A stretch of 64,000 nt of DNA from Pelagibacterium halotolerans B2 (GTDB lineage Bacteria > Pseudomonadota > Alphaproteobacteria > Rhizobiales > Devosiaceae), in contig NC_016078.1 in the NCBI RefSeq assembly GCF_000230555.1, forward strand, positions 2,480,001 to 2,544,000. The letters run 5' to 3'. The notes below the pieces were generated by a model. That model ran no database searches. It was not told the origin of the DNA and saw only the letters and a list, made by a program, of their open reading frames with translations. Shown here one piece after another: positions 35,253 to 44,737 of this stretch; position 1 is the first letter of the stretch; every line of letters begins with the position of its first letter. Made by a program: the position numbers and the translations under genes.

Positions 35253-37220
35253 TTAAGCCCTTCCGTCCTCGCGTGCCTTGAGCGGTCCGCCCAGGAACGG
35301 TGCGAACCCGGTCCCCAGGATCATGCCGATGTCGGCCATGTCGGCGCTTTCGACCACGCCCTCGGAAACGATAACTTCTGCGGTGTCGACAAGCGGCTGG
35401 ACAAGATCACGCCCCAGCCCTTCGAGATTTGCATGCGCGGGCGCCTTTTCCTTTTGCGCCTTGCCGTCAACCCAGGTGTAAAATCCCTGACCGGTCTTGC
35501 GGCCCAGCTTCCCGGCGGCAACCAGTCTTGCAAACTTGCTATCCTCGGGCACTTTCTGCCCCAGTTCCCTGGCAACGAAGGCCCCGACGTCGAGCCCCAC
35601 GGTATCCATCAATTCGATGGGTCCCATGGGCATGCCGAAGGCGACCGCCGCCGCATCGAGCTGTTCGGGGCTTTCGCCCTTTTCGACCCGGTCGATGGCT
35701 TCGAGCATGTAGGGCATGAGCGCCCGGTTGACCAAAAATCCCGGCGCGGATTTGACCACCACCGGGCTCTTGCCGATGGCAAGGACGAAAGACGCCCCCA
35801 CCCGGATCGCCTCGTCGTCATTCAGCGTCGATCTGATCACTTCAATTAGCGGCAATTGCGCCACCGGGTTGAAGAAATGCAATCCGATCAGCCTGTTGGG
35901 ATTGTCCAGCGCTTCGGCGATCCGCTCGAGTTCGATTGAGGAGGTATTGGTCGCCATGATCGCATTGGGCTTAAGTTGTTGTTCGGCATTGGAAAAGATC
36001 TGCTGCTTGACCTCGAGCTTTTCCACCACGGCCTCGATCAGCACGTCGCACCGGGCAATTCCTTTGCCCTCGACGTCAGGCTCCAGCCGCGCCATGGCGG
36101 CATCGACCGCCTGTTTGGTCTTCAGTCTCTTTTTGAACAGTTTTTTGGCCCGGTCGAGCGCCGGCTTGATGCGGTCCATATCCATATCCTGGAGCGTCAC
36201 CGCCATGCCGCGATAGGCGCACCAGGCCGCAATGTCACCACCCATCACCCCGGCTCCCACCACATGGACGCGGACAAATTTGGGCTTGTCCTTGCCCTTG
36301 ACCCCGAGCCGTTTCAGGCTTTCGGACAAAAAGAAGACCCGGCGCAGGTTTTGCGCAGTCGGCGAAGCCATCAGCGGCACAAAGGAATCGATCTCGTGGG
36401 CGATCATCTTTTTGGGATCGTCGCCATATTTTTCGAACAGGTCGATCAGCGCATAGGGCGCGGGATAGTGATTTTTCGGCGCCTTCTTGCCCGCTTCCTC
36501 GCGCATCTTGTCGGCAACGCGCGAACGGATCGGCCCGAACGCTATGGCGCGCTTGGTCAAGGGCGCGGGATCGGATCTGCGCCTCGACAGCACCGCCTTG
36601 CGGCCCTCCCAACGCAGCATGTCGGGATGACGCACCAGCTTGTCGACAAGGTTGAGTTTTCTCGCCTGCGCGGCGCGCAATATCTTGCCCGTCAGCATCA
36701 ATTGCATGGCATCGACCGGCCCGGCCTGACGGATCGAGCGCCCGGTTCCTGCAAAGCCTGGGAAAATCCCAAGATTGACTTCGGGAAAGCCCAGCTTGGT
36801 CGCATCGTCATTGACCGCAATGCGATAGTGGCACGCAAGCGCCAGTTCCAGACCGCCCCCCACGCAGAAACCCGAAATGCCGCACACGAACGGGATTTTG
36901 AGATCCTCGATCCGCTGGAACACCCCATGGGTCCGTCGCAGCGCTTCGGGGAGAACGGCCGGGTCGCTCATCTGGTCGAATTCGGAAATGTCGGCACCAG
37001 CGATAAAGCCGGGCTTTCCCGAAAGCAGGACGACGCCCACAAGGCTGCCCGCCTCGCCCAGACGTTCGACATGGCCGACCAGCGCTTCGAGCTCGGAAAT
37101 CACCTCCCGGCTGAGGACGTTGACCGAATTGTCCTGAACGTTCAGCGTCAGCCAGCCGATCTGCTCGACATCGATTGAAAAGTCCCAGTGTCGGGTTTGC
37201 GGCGTATCAGCTTGCTCCAA
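35253..37220 (-). CDS. fadJ: Enoyl-CoA hydratase/3-hydroxyacyl-CoA dehydrogenase fusion
   Basis: A 655-residue bifunctional beta-oxidation enzyme. The hydratase half (about 1-190) has GFIAGADISEF, the oxyanion-hole GGGLELALACHYRIA and the second Glu in FPEVNLGIFPG. The dehydrogenase half (about 325-655) has the NAD motif VVGAGVMGGDIA and the catalytic His in GLHFFNPVAQLPLIEV. The start is a TTG at 37220 with AGGAG seven bases upstream; in-frame sequence further up is unlike the family. The 68-base gap after fadE suggests one operon. Confidence 0.94.
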   Translation of the reverse strand: MEQADTPQTRHWDFSIDVEQIGWLTLNVQDNSVNVLSREVISELEALVGHVERLGEAGSLVGVVLLSGKPGFIAGADISEFDQMSDPAVLPEALRRTHGVFQRIEDLKIPFVCGISGFCVGGGLELALACHYRIAVNDDATKLGFPEVNLGIFPGFAGTGRSIRQAGPVDAMQLMLTGKILRAAQARKLNLVDKLVRHPDMLRWEGRKAVLSRRRSDPAPLTKRAIAFGPIRSRVADKMREEAGKKAPKNHYPAPYALIDLFEKYGDDPKKMIAHEIDSFVPLMASPTAQNLRRVFFLSESLKRLGVKGKDKPKFVRVHVVGAGVMGGDIAAWCAYRGMAVTLQDMDMDRIKPALDRAKKLFKKRLKTKQAVDAAMARLEPDVEGKGIARCDVLIEAVVEKLEVKQQIFSNAEQQLKPNAIMATNTSSIELERIAEALDNPNRLIGLHFFNPVAQLPLIEVIRSTLNDDEAIRVGASFVLAIGKSPVVVKSAPGFLVNRALMPYMLEAIDRVEKGESPEQLDAAAVAFGMPMGPIELMDTVGLDVGAFVARELGQKVPEDSKFARLVAAGKLGRKTGQGFYTWVDGKAQKEKAPAHANLEGLGRDLVQPLVDTAEVIVSEGVVESADMADIGMILGTGFAPFLGGPLKAREDGRA

Positions 37221-37288
37221 GGCGTGGCTCCTCTCGTTTTCTCTCGGTCGGAACAAGGGTGGAGGTAAGCAACAGGTTCCGCAACCGC

Positions 37289-39772
37289 CTATTCGGCGGC
37301 CGCTGTATAGTCGCCTTCCGGTTTGACGGAGGACCGGGCCAACGCGTCCGGCGCGAAATCGTCAACCTTTATGACCCTGTCGGTGGCTTCGTCGGCCACC
37401 CGCATGATCTGCGCCTCCTCTGCCGTCAGGATACCCTTTGCAACCGCATCCTCGATGGCGTCGCGATCCAGACGCCGATCTATTTCGCCCTTCTTGATGG
37501 CCCGGAAGAATTTCTTTTCGATCTCGGCTGCCGCCTCAACCTTGATCAGGGCGTCTTCGAGCATCCCCGTTCGATCGGCCGGATCGAAGGAGAGATAGAC
37601 CCCGCGTGTCAGCCTGTCACGAAACGCCGACTGGCCCAGGACCGAACGCGCGAGCCGGTAATTGTCCCGGTCACGCGACGGCCGTGCGCGGCGTCCAAGC
37701 GGAAAGATCAGGGCGCCAAGCGCGAATTTGAGGAACGGGTTGGGGAAATTATCGATGACTTCCCCGAGCCCCTTTTCGATTCCGGCGATCCTGTCGCGGG
37801 CTATCGCGTTGATCACCGCAATATCCTCAGGCATCCGGCCGTCATCTTCATAGCGCTTGAGTGCACTCGAAAGCAGGTAAAGATCGGAGAACACGTCCGC
37901 CATGCGGCCCGACAGCATCTGCTTGCGTTTCAGATCGCCGCCCAGAAAGGCCACCGTCCAGTCGCCCGCCAGTGCAAAGCTCTGGCAATAGCGATGCAGC
38001 GCGCGATACCAGCCCTTGAGTTCGTGCTCGACCGGGCTCGAGGCAAACCGCCCGAAGGTCAAATTATGCCACCACGAAGCGGTCATATTGCGCAGCATGA
38101 ACCCGATATGACCCGAAAACGCCGCATCGAAGTCCTTGAGCCCCTGGCGCTTGTCGGGGTTTTGCGCCGATTGCACTTCCTTGAGCAGATAGGGGTGCGC
38201 CCGCAGCGCGCCTTGCGCAAAGGTAATCAGCGTCCGCGTCAGGATGTTTGCACCTTCCACGGTGATTGCCACTGGAATGGTCTGATAGCCCGCAAACAGA
38301 TAGTTGGACGGCCCGTCCTGTATGGCGCGCCCGCCATGGATATCCATGGCGTCGTCGACCCGCCCGCGCATTTCCTCCGTCGTGCGGTATTTGAGCGCCG
38401 CCGAAATCACCGCCGGCTTTTGCCCGTCATCGACAATCGCCGCGGTCATGGCCCGCGCGGCCTCGAACTGGTAGGCCGATTTGACCAGCCTCGCCATGCC
38501 CTCGCCGACCCCTTCCATCATGCCGATGGAAATGCCGAACTGGCGGCGGATCCGCGCATAGGCCGATGTCGTGCGCAGTGCCGCCTTGATCGAAACCGTA
38601 CCGATGGCGGGCAGCGAAATGGCGCGGCCCGTCGCAAGGCATTCCATGAGCATGCGCCAGCCTTGCCCCGCATATTCGGTACCGCCGATCAGAAATTCCA
38701 TGGGCACGAAAACGTCCTTGCCCGATGTCGGTCCGTTCATGAAGGCCGAGCGCGCCGGCAAATGCCGCCGCCCGATGACAACGCCCGGATAGTCGGCGGG
38801 GACCAGCGCCAGCGTGATGCCAATGTCCTCGCCCTTCCCCAGATGATTGTCGGGGTCATAGAGATTGAACGCCACGCCCAGCAGCGTCGCCACCGGGGCA
38901 AGGGTGATATAGCGCTTGTCCCAGCTCAGACGCACGCCCAGAACCTGCCTGCCTTCATATTCGCCATAAGTCACCACGCCCACATCGCGCATGCCCGCCG
39001 CGTCCGATCCCGCATGGGCACCGGTCAGCGCAAAGCACGGCACTTCCTCGCCCTTGGCGAGACGATGGAGATATTTGCCCTGCTGTTCGGGCGTGCCGTA
39101 TTTTTCGAGCAGTTCGCCCGGCCCGAGCGAATTGGGCACCATCACGGTGATCCCCGCGGCAATCGAGCGCGAGCCTATCTTGGAAACCACCTGGCTCTGG
39201 GCCTGCGCGGAAAAACCAAGGCCGCCATGCTCCTTGCCGATAAGCATGCCCAAAAAGCCCTTGTCCTTAAGGAACTGCCAGACCTCGGGGGACATATCCA
39301 TGCGATTGTGGCGTGTATCCCAATCATCGATCATCGCACAGACCTCTTCGCAAGGCCCGTCGAGAAACTCCTGCTCCTCATCGGTCAGGTCAGGCTTGCG
39401 AATGTCGAGCAGCCTGTTCCAGTCGGGACGACCGGCGAAAATTTCGGCGTCCCAGCCGACAGTTCCCGCGTCAAGCGCTTCCTGTTCTGTCCGTGAGATG
39501 CGCGGAAGGATGGATTTGACCATTTTGTAGGCCGGACCGGTCAGAACCAGTTGCCGAACGGGTCCAATCGCCAGCAATCCCAGAACCACCGCCGGCAACA
39601 GGACCAGTATCCACCCCGCAATGCTTGTCGAAAGGGCAAGCCCTTCATCGGGCCGCAGCATGGCGAGCACACCGATGACCGCAGCCGCCAGCGCCCACTG
39701 CCAAAGCGGCGACTGGCGGATCGCAAGAACGAAAAACGCGACAACGCTGAGAACGACTAGTGCCAAAACCAT
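37289..39772 (-). CDS. fadE: Acyl-CoA dehydrogenase, FadE type
   Basis: An 827-residue protein like E. coli FadE (about 814). Two N-terminal membrane helices (about 1-100) anchor it, unlike the soluble short dehydrogenases. The flavin core follows, with PCFALTGAHAGSDA and the late TVEGANILTRTL stretch, then a long C-terminal extension typical of FadE. It oxidises acyl-CoA to trans-2-enoyl-CoA. GGGGAGG precedes the ATG at 39772. A promoter with an operator over its -35 lies at 39912-39939, facing this gene, divergent from fadD. Confidence 0.93.
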   Translation of the reverse strand: MVLALVVLSVVAFFVLAIRQSPLWQWALAAAVIGVLAMLRPDEGLALSTSIAGWILVLLPAVVLGLLAIGPVRQLVLTGPAYKMVKSILPRISRTEQEALDAGTVGWDAEIFAGRPDWNRLLDIRKPDLTDEEQEFLDGPCEEVCAMIDDWDTRHNRMDMSPEVWQFLKDKGFLGMLIGKEHGGLGFSAQAQSQVVSKIGSRSIAAGITVMVPNSLGPGELLEKYGTPEQQGKYLHRLAKGEEVPCFALTGAHAGSDAAGMRDVGVVTYGEYEGRQVLGVRLSWDKRYITLAPVATLLGVAFNLYDPDNHLGKGEDIGITLALVPADYPGVVIGRRHLPARSAFMNGPTSGKDVFVPMEFLIGGTEYAGQGWRMLMECLATGRAISLPAIGTVSIKAALRTTSAYARIRRQFGISIGMMEGVGEGMARLVKSAYQFEAARAMTAAIVDDGQKPAVISAALKYRTTEEMRGRVDDAMDIHGGRAIQDGPSNYLFAGYQTIPVAITVEGANILTRTLITFAQGALRAHPYLLKEVQSAQNPDKRQGLKDFDAAFSGHIGFMLRNMTASWWHNLTFGRFASSPVEHELKGWYRALHRYCQSFALAGDWTVAFLGGDLKRKQMLSGRMADVFSDLYLLSSALKRYEDDGRMPEDIAVINAIARDRIAGIEKGLGEVIDNFPNPFLKFALGALIFPLGRRARPSRDRDNYRLARSVLGQSAFRDRLTRGVYLSFDPADRTGMLEDALIKVEAAAEIEKKFFRAIKKGEIDRRLDRDAIEDAVAKGILTAEEAQIMRVADEATDRVIKVDDFAPDALARSSVKPEGDYTAAAE

Positions 39773-39911
39773 AAGCTGGCCTCCCCTGACCTGCGGCAGT
39801 TCGGTGTTTGCCGAACACCACGAACTATCGACACCGGAGCCCCAAAATTCAGTCCGAACCGAATTCAGGGTTCCTCGCGCCAATTACTCGGCGCGCCGAA
39901 AAATCAAATTT

Positions 39912-39939
39912 AGAATACACCTGTGAACGTAAACGTCAA
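39912..39939 (-). promoter_or_regulatory. fadE promoter with MerR-type operator
   Basis: On the minus strand TTGACG (39939-39934) and TATTCT (39917-39912) are spaced by 16 bases. The sequence TTGACGTTTACGTTCAC (39939-39923) is an imperfect inverted repeat that covers the -35 and enters the spacer. It is the same motif as at the fadD promoter. Confidence 0.65.
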
Positions 39940-40135
39940 TCTATTGCCTGTAAGGTAATATACAACGCATCGCTCGCCCGGAAAGCGTCCCGGCAAACCA
40001 TGCCATGATGCGGAACGCTCTCGCCATGGATTCGTTTCAAGATGACAGAAATTGAGCGACCATCGTATCATTTGCGTTCGGACCAAAGGCCAGGAAGCCT
40101 AAAATAGGTAAGGTTTCTTGCCCTACGTGCATCGT

Positions 40136-40164
40136 TTGACGTTAACGTCATCACGTGACATAAT
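40136..40164 (+). promoter_or_regulatory. fadD promoter with MerR-type operator
   Basis: TTGACG at 40136-40141 and CATAAT at 40159-40164 are spaced by exactly 17 bases. TGACGTTAACGTCA at 40137-40150 is a perfect 14-bp palindrome overlapping the -35. A bound protein there would block polymerase. Transcription would start near 40171, 37 bases before fadD. Confidence 0.7.
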
Positions 40165-40207
40165 TTTCGACGGCAGTGCGGACACAAGATCCGCTGGAGG
40201 AGAGAAC

Positions 40208-41920
40208 ATGAACAAACCAGTCAGCGCCCCACATCCCTGGATAACCGCCTATCCCGAAGGTATCGAATGGGATGTGCCCATCGACATCACCCCGGTCCAT
40301 GAGCAGCTCTTGGCCTCCTGCGCCAAAATGGGCGATGCCGTAGCGCTCGATTTCATGGGGGCCACCACCTCGTTCCGGCGGCTGGGAGAGAAGGTCAACG
40401 CGCTGGCTGGAGCGCTCCAATCCGAGCTCGGGGTGGCAAAGGGAGACCGCGTCGCGCTGCTCATGCCCAACACCCCGTTCTACGTCATTGCCTATTTTGC
40501 CGTGCTGCGCATCGGCGCCACTGTGGTCAATTGCAACCCCCTGTATTCCCTGGATGAGCTCAGCCACATCGTTTCCAATTCCGGTGCGACTGTCCTCGTC
40601 ACCCTCGATCTCAAGGCCACATTCCCCAAGGCGGAAAAGCTGGTGGAAAAGGGCCATGTCAAAAAGCTCGTCGTCGCCCATTTTCCCGATGCGCTGCCAG
40701 GGTTGAAAAAGATCCTGTTCTCGGTGCTCAAGGGCAAAGATATCGTCAAGCCGGCAACGTCTGCGGCCGCGCAGTCCGTTATATCCTTCGAGGAGCTCAT
40801 GACCCGCGGCAAGACCCCCGCACCGGTCCGGATCGACCCCGAAAAGGACGTTGCCGTCCAGCAATATACAGGGGGCACTACGGGCACTCCAAAAGGTGCC
40901 ATGCTCAGCCACGCCAATATCGCCGCCAATATGAGCCAGATCGACAAATGGGGCTGCGGGCTGTTCTACCCTCCATCCAAGGTCGTCGCGGTCCTGCCAT
41001 TCTTCCATATTTTTGCGATGACCGTATGCATGAACGTTCCATTGTGCTCGGGCGCCCAGGTCGTCATGCTTCCGCGCTTCGAAATGAAGGCCTTTCTGTC
41101 CCTCATGAAACGCACCAGACCCAATATCCTGCCTGCCGTCCCGACGCTGTTGCACGCCCTGGCCACAAAGGATACCGCGACCGCCGAAATCCTTGCGCCT
41201 CTCGAAGTTGCGATTTCGGGCGGCGCGGGCCTGCCTGGCGAAACCCGCGAGGCCTTCGCCAAAAAATCGGACGCTATTCTGGCCGAAGGGTACGGCTTGA
41301 CCGAAGCCTCCCCCGTCGTCACCTGCGCTGCGCTGCGGGTGCCCTCGAAACCAGGCTCCATCGGCCTGCCGCTCCCTGCCACCGACCTGCGCTTTGTCGA
41401 TCTCGACGATCCGGAGCGCGAAGTGCCCCAGGGCGAGCGCGGAGAGCTCGTGCTCAAGGGTCCCCAGGTCATGCTCGGCTATTTCAACGACGAGGAAGCC
41501 ACCAAAGCCGTCTTCACCGCCAATGGATATTTGCGCACCGCCGATGTCGGATATCTCGACGAGGACGGCTATGTCTTTCTCGTCGACCGCATAAAGGATC
41601 TCATCATCTCTTCGGGCTTTAACGTTTATCCGCGTGTCATCGAAGATGCGATCTACCATCACCCCGCCGTGGACGAGACCAACGTGATCGGGGTAAAGGA
41701 CGAGTATCGCGGAGAGGTGCCCGTCGCTTATGTCAAGCTCAAGGATGAGCAGTCAGTCACCGAGGGGGCCCTGAAGTCCTTTCTCGAAGAGCGCCTTTCC
41801 AAGCTCGAAATGCCAAGAGAGATCATTTTTCGCGACGAATTGCCCAAGACCATGATCGGCAAGCTGTCCAAGAAAGATCTGCGCGAGGATTACGAGAACA
41901 ACGTAAAGGCCGGGAGATAG
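40208..41920 (+). CDS. fadD: Long-chain fatty-acid-CoA ligase
   Basis: A 570-residue ANL-superfamily enzyme that activates fatty acids with ATP and CoA. The adenylate motif is YTGGTTGTPKGA, followed by GYGLTEASP, the TADVGYLDEDGYVFLVDRIKD hinge region and the C-terminal catalytic Lys in KTMIGKLSKKDLR. GGAGGAGAG precedes the ATG at 40208. It starts the rightward unit with the MerR regulator gene four bases behind. Confidence 0.93.
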   Translation: MNKPVSAPHPWITAYPEGIEWDVPIDITPVHEQLLASCAKMGDAVALDFMGATTSFRRLGEKVNALAGALQSELGVAKGDRVALLMPNTPFYVIAYFAVLRIGATVVNCNPLYSLDELSHIVSNSGATVLVTLDLKATFPKAEKLVEKGHVKKLVVAHFPDALPGLKKILFSVLKGKDIVKPATSAAAQSVISFEELMTRGKTPAPVRIDPEKDVAVQQYTGGTTGTPKGAMLSHANIAANMSQIDKWGCGLFYPPSKVVAVLPFFHIFAMTVCMNVPLCSGAQVVMLPRFEMKAFLSLMKRTRPNILPAVPTLLHALATKDTATAEILAPLEVAISGGAGLPGETREAFAKKSDAILAEGYGLTEASPVVTCAALRVPSKPGSIGLPLPATDLRFVDLDDPEREVPQGERGELVLKGPQVMLGYFNDEEATKAVFTANGYLRTADVGYLDEDGYVFLVDRIKDLIISSGFNVYPRVIEDAIYHHPAVDETNVIGVKDEYRGEVPVAYVKLKDEQSVTEGALKSFLEERLSKLEMPREIIFRDELPKTMIGKLSKKDLREDYENNVKAGR

Positions 41921-41924
41921 AGTT

Positions 41925-42341
41925 TTGAACAAGCACGATGCCGATAAGCGCGACCTGTTCGCCATTGCCGATCTGGCAAACGAGTTCGGCATTTCCACCC
42001 GCGCGATACGCTTTTATGAAACCAAGGGGCTTTTGAAGCCCGACCGGCTGGGGTCGACGCGCGTGTTCCGACGGCGGGACCGGGCACGGCTGATCCTCAT
42101 TCTGCGCGGCAAGCGCCTGGGCTTCACGCTGCGCGATATTTCAGAATATCTCAGCCTCTACGACGCCGACGGCACCCGAACCGCCCAGGTCAAGCTCCTG
42201 ATCGAAAAGGTCGACGAGCGCCTCGAGCTGTTGCGCGCCCAGATGGCCGATCTCGAAACCACGATTGCCGAGCTGACGGAAATCCGCCAGCTTGCAGACG
42301 ACCGGCTGCGCAGCGGGCCTTCGGAGGGCGAAACGGCCTGA
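41925..42341 (+). CDS. MerR family regulator, probably of fatty-acid degradation (LiuR-like)
   Basis: A 138-residue MerR protein. The winged helix-turn-helix is FAIADLANEFGISTRAIRFYE followed by TKGLLKPDR, and a coiled-coil dimer helix (about 85-125) follows. There are no metal-binding cysteines, as in LiuR-type regulators of acyl-CoA catabolism and unlike the metal sensors. The start is TTG 41925 with GGGAG eight bases upstream. It is encoded with fadD and lies near two copies of an operator like that described for LiuR. Repression relieved by acyl-CoA is the inference. The stop codon abuts that of the convergent gene. Confidence 0.85.
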   Translation: MNKHDADKRDLFAIADLANEFGISTRAIRFYETKGLLKPDRLGSTRVFRRRDRARLILILRGKRLGFTLRDISEYLSLYDADGTRTAQVKLLIEKVDERLELLRAQMADLETTIAELTEIRQLADDRLRSGPSEGETA

Positions 42342-42348
42342 TCAGGCC
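42335..42348. repeat. Palindrome containing two back-to-back stop codons
   Basis: GGCCTGATCAGGCC is a perfect palindrome. Its centre TGATCA is the stop of merR (TGA) and of the convergent GGDEF/EAL gene (TCA read leftward), with no base between them. It has no loop and no T run. Confidence 0.7.
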
Positions 42349-44570
42349 CGCCGCCGACTGGCCCCAGACCGCCCTGCCCTCGCATCGAACCATTCATCCA
42401 TTGCCTGGGCGGTGAGCGGCCGCGAATAAAGATAGCCCTGCTGGGCATCGCATCCGAGCGCATCGAGGAAGCGGCGCTGGGCGTCGGTTTCCACGCCCTC
42501 GGCGACCACCCGCATGTTGAGGCTCTGGCCAATGCAGATCACCGCCGTGGCAACGGCCTGGGCTCCGGCATCGCTTTCCAGCCGGTCGATGAACGCCCTG
42601 TCGATCTTGAGTTCATTGACCGGAAGGCGTGCAATGAGCGACAGCGACGAATACCCGGTTCCGAAATCGTCCATGGACAGGTTGACGCCCATTTCACTGA
42701 GCGTGTCGGTGTTGGCCGACACTGCGGAAGTCTGGTCGAGCATCAGGCTTTCGGTAATCTCGATGGTCAGGTCGGACGGCTCCAGCCCATAGGCGGCCAG
42801 CGTTTCACCGACCTGTTGGCAAAACGCACCATCACGGAACTGCTTGGCCGAGATGTTGACCGAAATCGTCGGGACGTTCCGGCCCGCCGCACGCCATTGC
42901 GCCAGTTGGGCACAGGCCGCGCGCAACGCCCAGAGCCCGATATCCTCGATCATCCCGATCTGCTCGGCCACGGGGATGAACCGGTCGGGGCCGACCGGAC
43001 CCAATCGGGGATGTGTCCACCGCGCAAGAGCTTCCACGCCGTAAAGGCCCTCGCTGTTGCGGTCGATCTGCGGCTGGAAGGCAAGCGAGAGTTGCCCACC
43101 CGCCAGTGCCTCGCGCAAAGCGGCGCCCAGTTCGAGCCGGTCGCGGTTGGCCACGTTCATCTCCGGGGAGAAGAAGTGGTAGTTCGCCCGCCCCGCCGCC
43201 TTGGCTTCGAACATCGCCGTCTCGCAATTGTTGAGAAGCATTTCGACATCGGTGGCGTCCCCCGGATAGAGCGCGATCCCGATGGTCCCCGAGAGCGATA
43301 TCGCCGTTCCGCTCACCTCGAAAGGCTCCTTGAGACTGGCCAGCAAGCCCTGCGCCGCGGCGGCGGCTTCACCCGCGCGGCAATCGTCCAGCAGCATGAT
43401 GAAGGCATCCGCACTCATCCGGGCCACCATGTCCGACGACGAGGCACGATCGAGCAACCGCTGGCTCACGGCCTCGAGCAGCATATCGCCAACGGGCAGG
43501 CCGTATGCTTCGTTGATGTCCTTGAACCTGTCGAGATCGAGCCACAGGCAGGCCAGCGATTTCTTGCGCTGCGGATCGCCGGCCAGGGTCTGTTCGACCC
43601 GTTGGCGCATAAGCACGCGGTTGGGCAGGCCCGTCAGCGTATCATAATAGGCGAGCCGTCGGATCTGGGTCCGCGCCTCATGCCGTTCGATGGCCATCAC
43701 GCACAGGTTCAGGCACGTCTCCACAAGCCGCAAATGCCAGGCACTGGGCGGCCGGCGTTCCGGGAAATAAAAGGCAAACGTTCCCGCAACACGCCCATTG
43801 CGCAGAACCATGGGATAGGACCAGCAAGCCCTTAGCCCCAGGGGCAGGACCAGATGCTTGAAATCGGCCCACAGCGGATCGGTTTGGATATCTTCGACCA
43901 CCACCGGCTCACCTCGCCAGGCGGCGGTGCCGCAACTGCCGGCCCTTGGCCCGATTGCGATCCCGTCGATATTTTCTGCCACCGCGTTGGGCAGGCTGGG
44001 CGCCGCCAACGGCCGCAACCTCTGGTTTTCATCCACCCGCAGGATCGAACAGATTGTATCGGGTGCAAGCGCCTGCACCTGCTCGCAGATGTGCTCCATG
44101 AATTCGGCAAGCGGCATGTCACGGCCCAGCGCATTGAGCAGGTCGCGCTGAAGCACCTGCAGCCGCTTGGATTGCGTGATGTCCGAGAGCATGGCGACCA
44201 GATGGGTAAAACGCCCCTGCCCATCATGCACCGGATCGAGTTTGGCCGACACCCAGACCGGATCGCCCGCCCGCGTGTGCAATAGCAGATCGTCGTAGAA
44301 TGCCGCTCCGTCCGCATCGCGGCTGCGCGCCAGCCGATGCAACCGCTCGTCGCTCATCGGACCGGCCAGAAGCGACCACGGTGCCCGTCCGGCAAAATCA
44401 TCGAGCCCATAGCCGAACAGGGTCTCGAAAGCAGGATTGAGATAGCACGGACGCCCCTCGGCGTCGGAAATCAGAATCGCTCGGTCGGTGCGCGCGATCG
44501 TCAGCTCAATGAAATCGAGCCGGCTCGGATTGGTGGACGGAAATCCACCGGCTTTTCGTCCGTCGTGCAT
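42342..44570 (-). CDS. PAS-GAF-GGDEF-EAL protein, probable cyclic-di-GMP phosphodiesterase
   Basis: A 742-residue soluble signalling protein: PAS (about 25-135), GAF (about 150-295), GGDEF (about 305-470) and EAL (about 480-735). The GGDEF signature is degenerate (SADAF at 386-390), so cyclase activity is not expected. The EAL domain keeps E513-A-L, the metal-site DDFGTGYSS and ESLMLD, so it should hydrolyse c-di-GMP. The PAS ends with a PAC-like segment, and a small ligand or redox signal is likely. No membrane segment is present. The 167-base gap upstream has no clear promoter. Confidence 0.9.
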   Translation of the reverse strand: MHDGRKAGGFPSTNPSRLDFIELTIARTDRAILISDAEGRPCYLNPAFETLFGYGLDDFAGRAPWSLLAGPMSDERLHRLARSRDADGAAFYDDLLLHTRAGDPVWVSAKLDPVHDGQGRFTHLVAMLSDITQSKRLQVLQRDLLNALGRDMPLAEFMEHICEQVQALAPDTICSILRVDENQRLRPLAAPSLPNAVAENIDGIAIGPRAGSCGTAAWRGEPVVVEDIQTDPLWADFKHLVLPLGLRACWSYPMVLRNGRVAGTFAFYFPERRPPSAWHLRLVETCLNLCVMAIERHEARTQIRRLAYYDTLTGLPNRVLMRQRVEQTLAGDPQRKKSLACLWLDLDRFKDINEAYGLPVGDMLLEAVSQRLLDRASSSDMVARMSADAFIMLLDDCRAGEAAAAAQGLLASLKEPFEVSGTAISLSGTIGIALYPGDATDVEMLLNNCETAMFEAKAAGRANYHFFSPEMNVANRDRLELGAALREALAGGQLSLAFQPQIDRNSEGLYGVEALARWTHPRLGPVGPDRFIPVAEQIGMIEDIGLWALRAACAQLAQWRAAGRNVPTISVNISAKQFRDGAFCQQVGETLAAYGLEPSDLTIEITESLMLDQTSAVSANTDTLSEMGVNLSMDDFGTGYSSLSLIARLPVNELKIDRAFIDRLESDAGAQAVATAVICIGQSLNMRVVAEGVETDAQRRFLDALGCDAQQGYLYSRPLTAQAMDEWFDARAGRSGASRRRA

Positions 44571-44737
44571 TCTGCAATCCCGGATCGTGTTCCCCCGTTC
44601 GGGCGACCTTGCGGCCGTCCCGCACGAGAGAGTGTGAAGACCCAGAGATTAACGAAATCTGTTTTTCCCCCGATTCCCTGGAGACCGATACCACCGACGG
44701 TTAACCGGGCCTTGCGGGAATCGGGACAAAACGGCGC

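Larger units (their letters stand above)
39773..40207. other. Divergent promoter region of the fad locus
   Basis: This 435-base gap between fadE and fadD has no open reading frame of note. It is less GC-rich than its surroundings and holds two outward promoters with matching operators (39912-39939 and 40136-40164). The 196 bases between them contain no further copy of the operator that I could see, nor a small RNA-like hairpin. Confidence 0.6.

Noticed and set aside
37175..39496. Plus-strand open frame of 773 codons opposite fadE
   Set aside because: Antisense shadow of fadE; composition is rich in Arg, His and Gln, without a ribosome site or protein motif.
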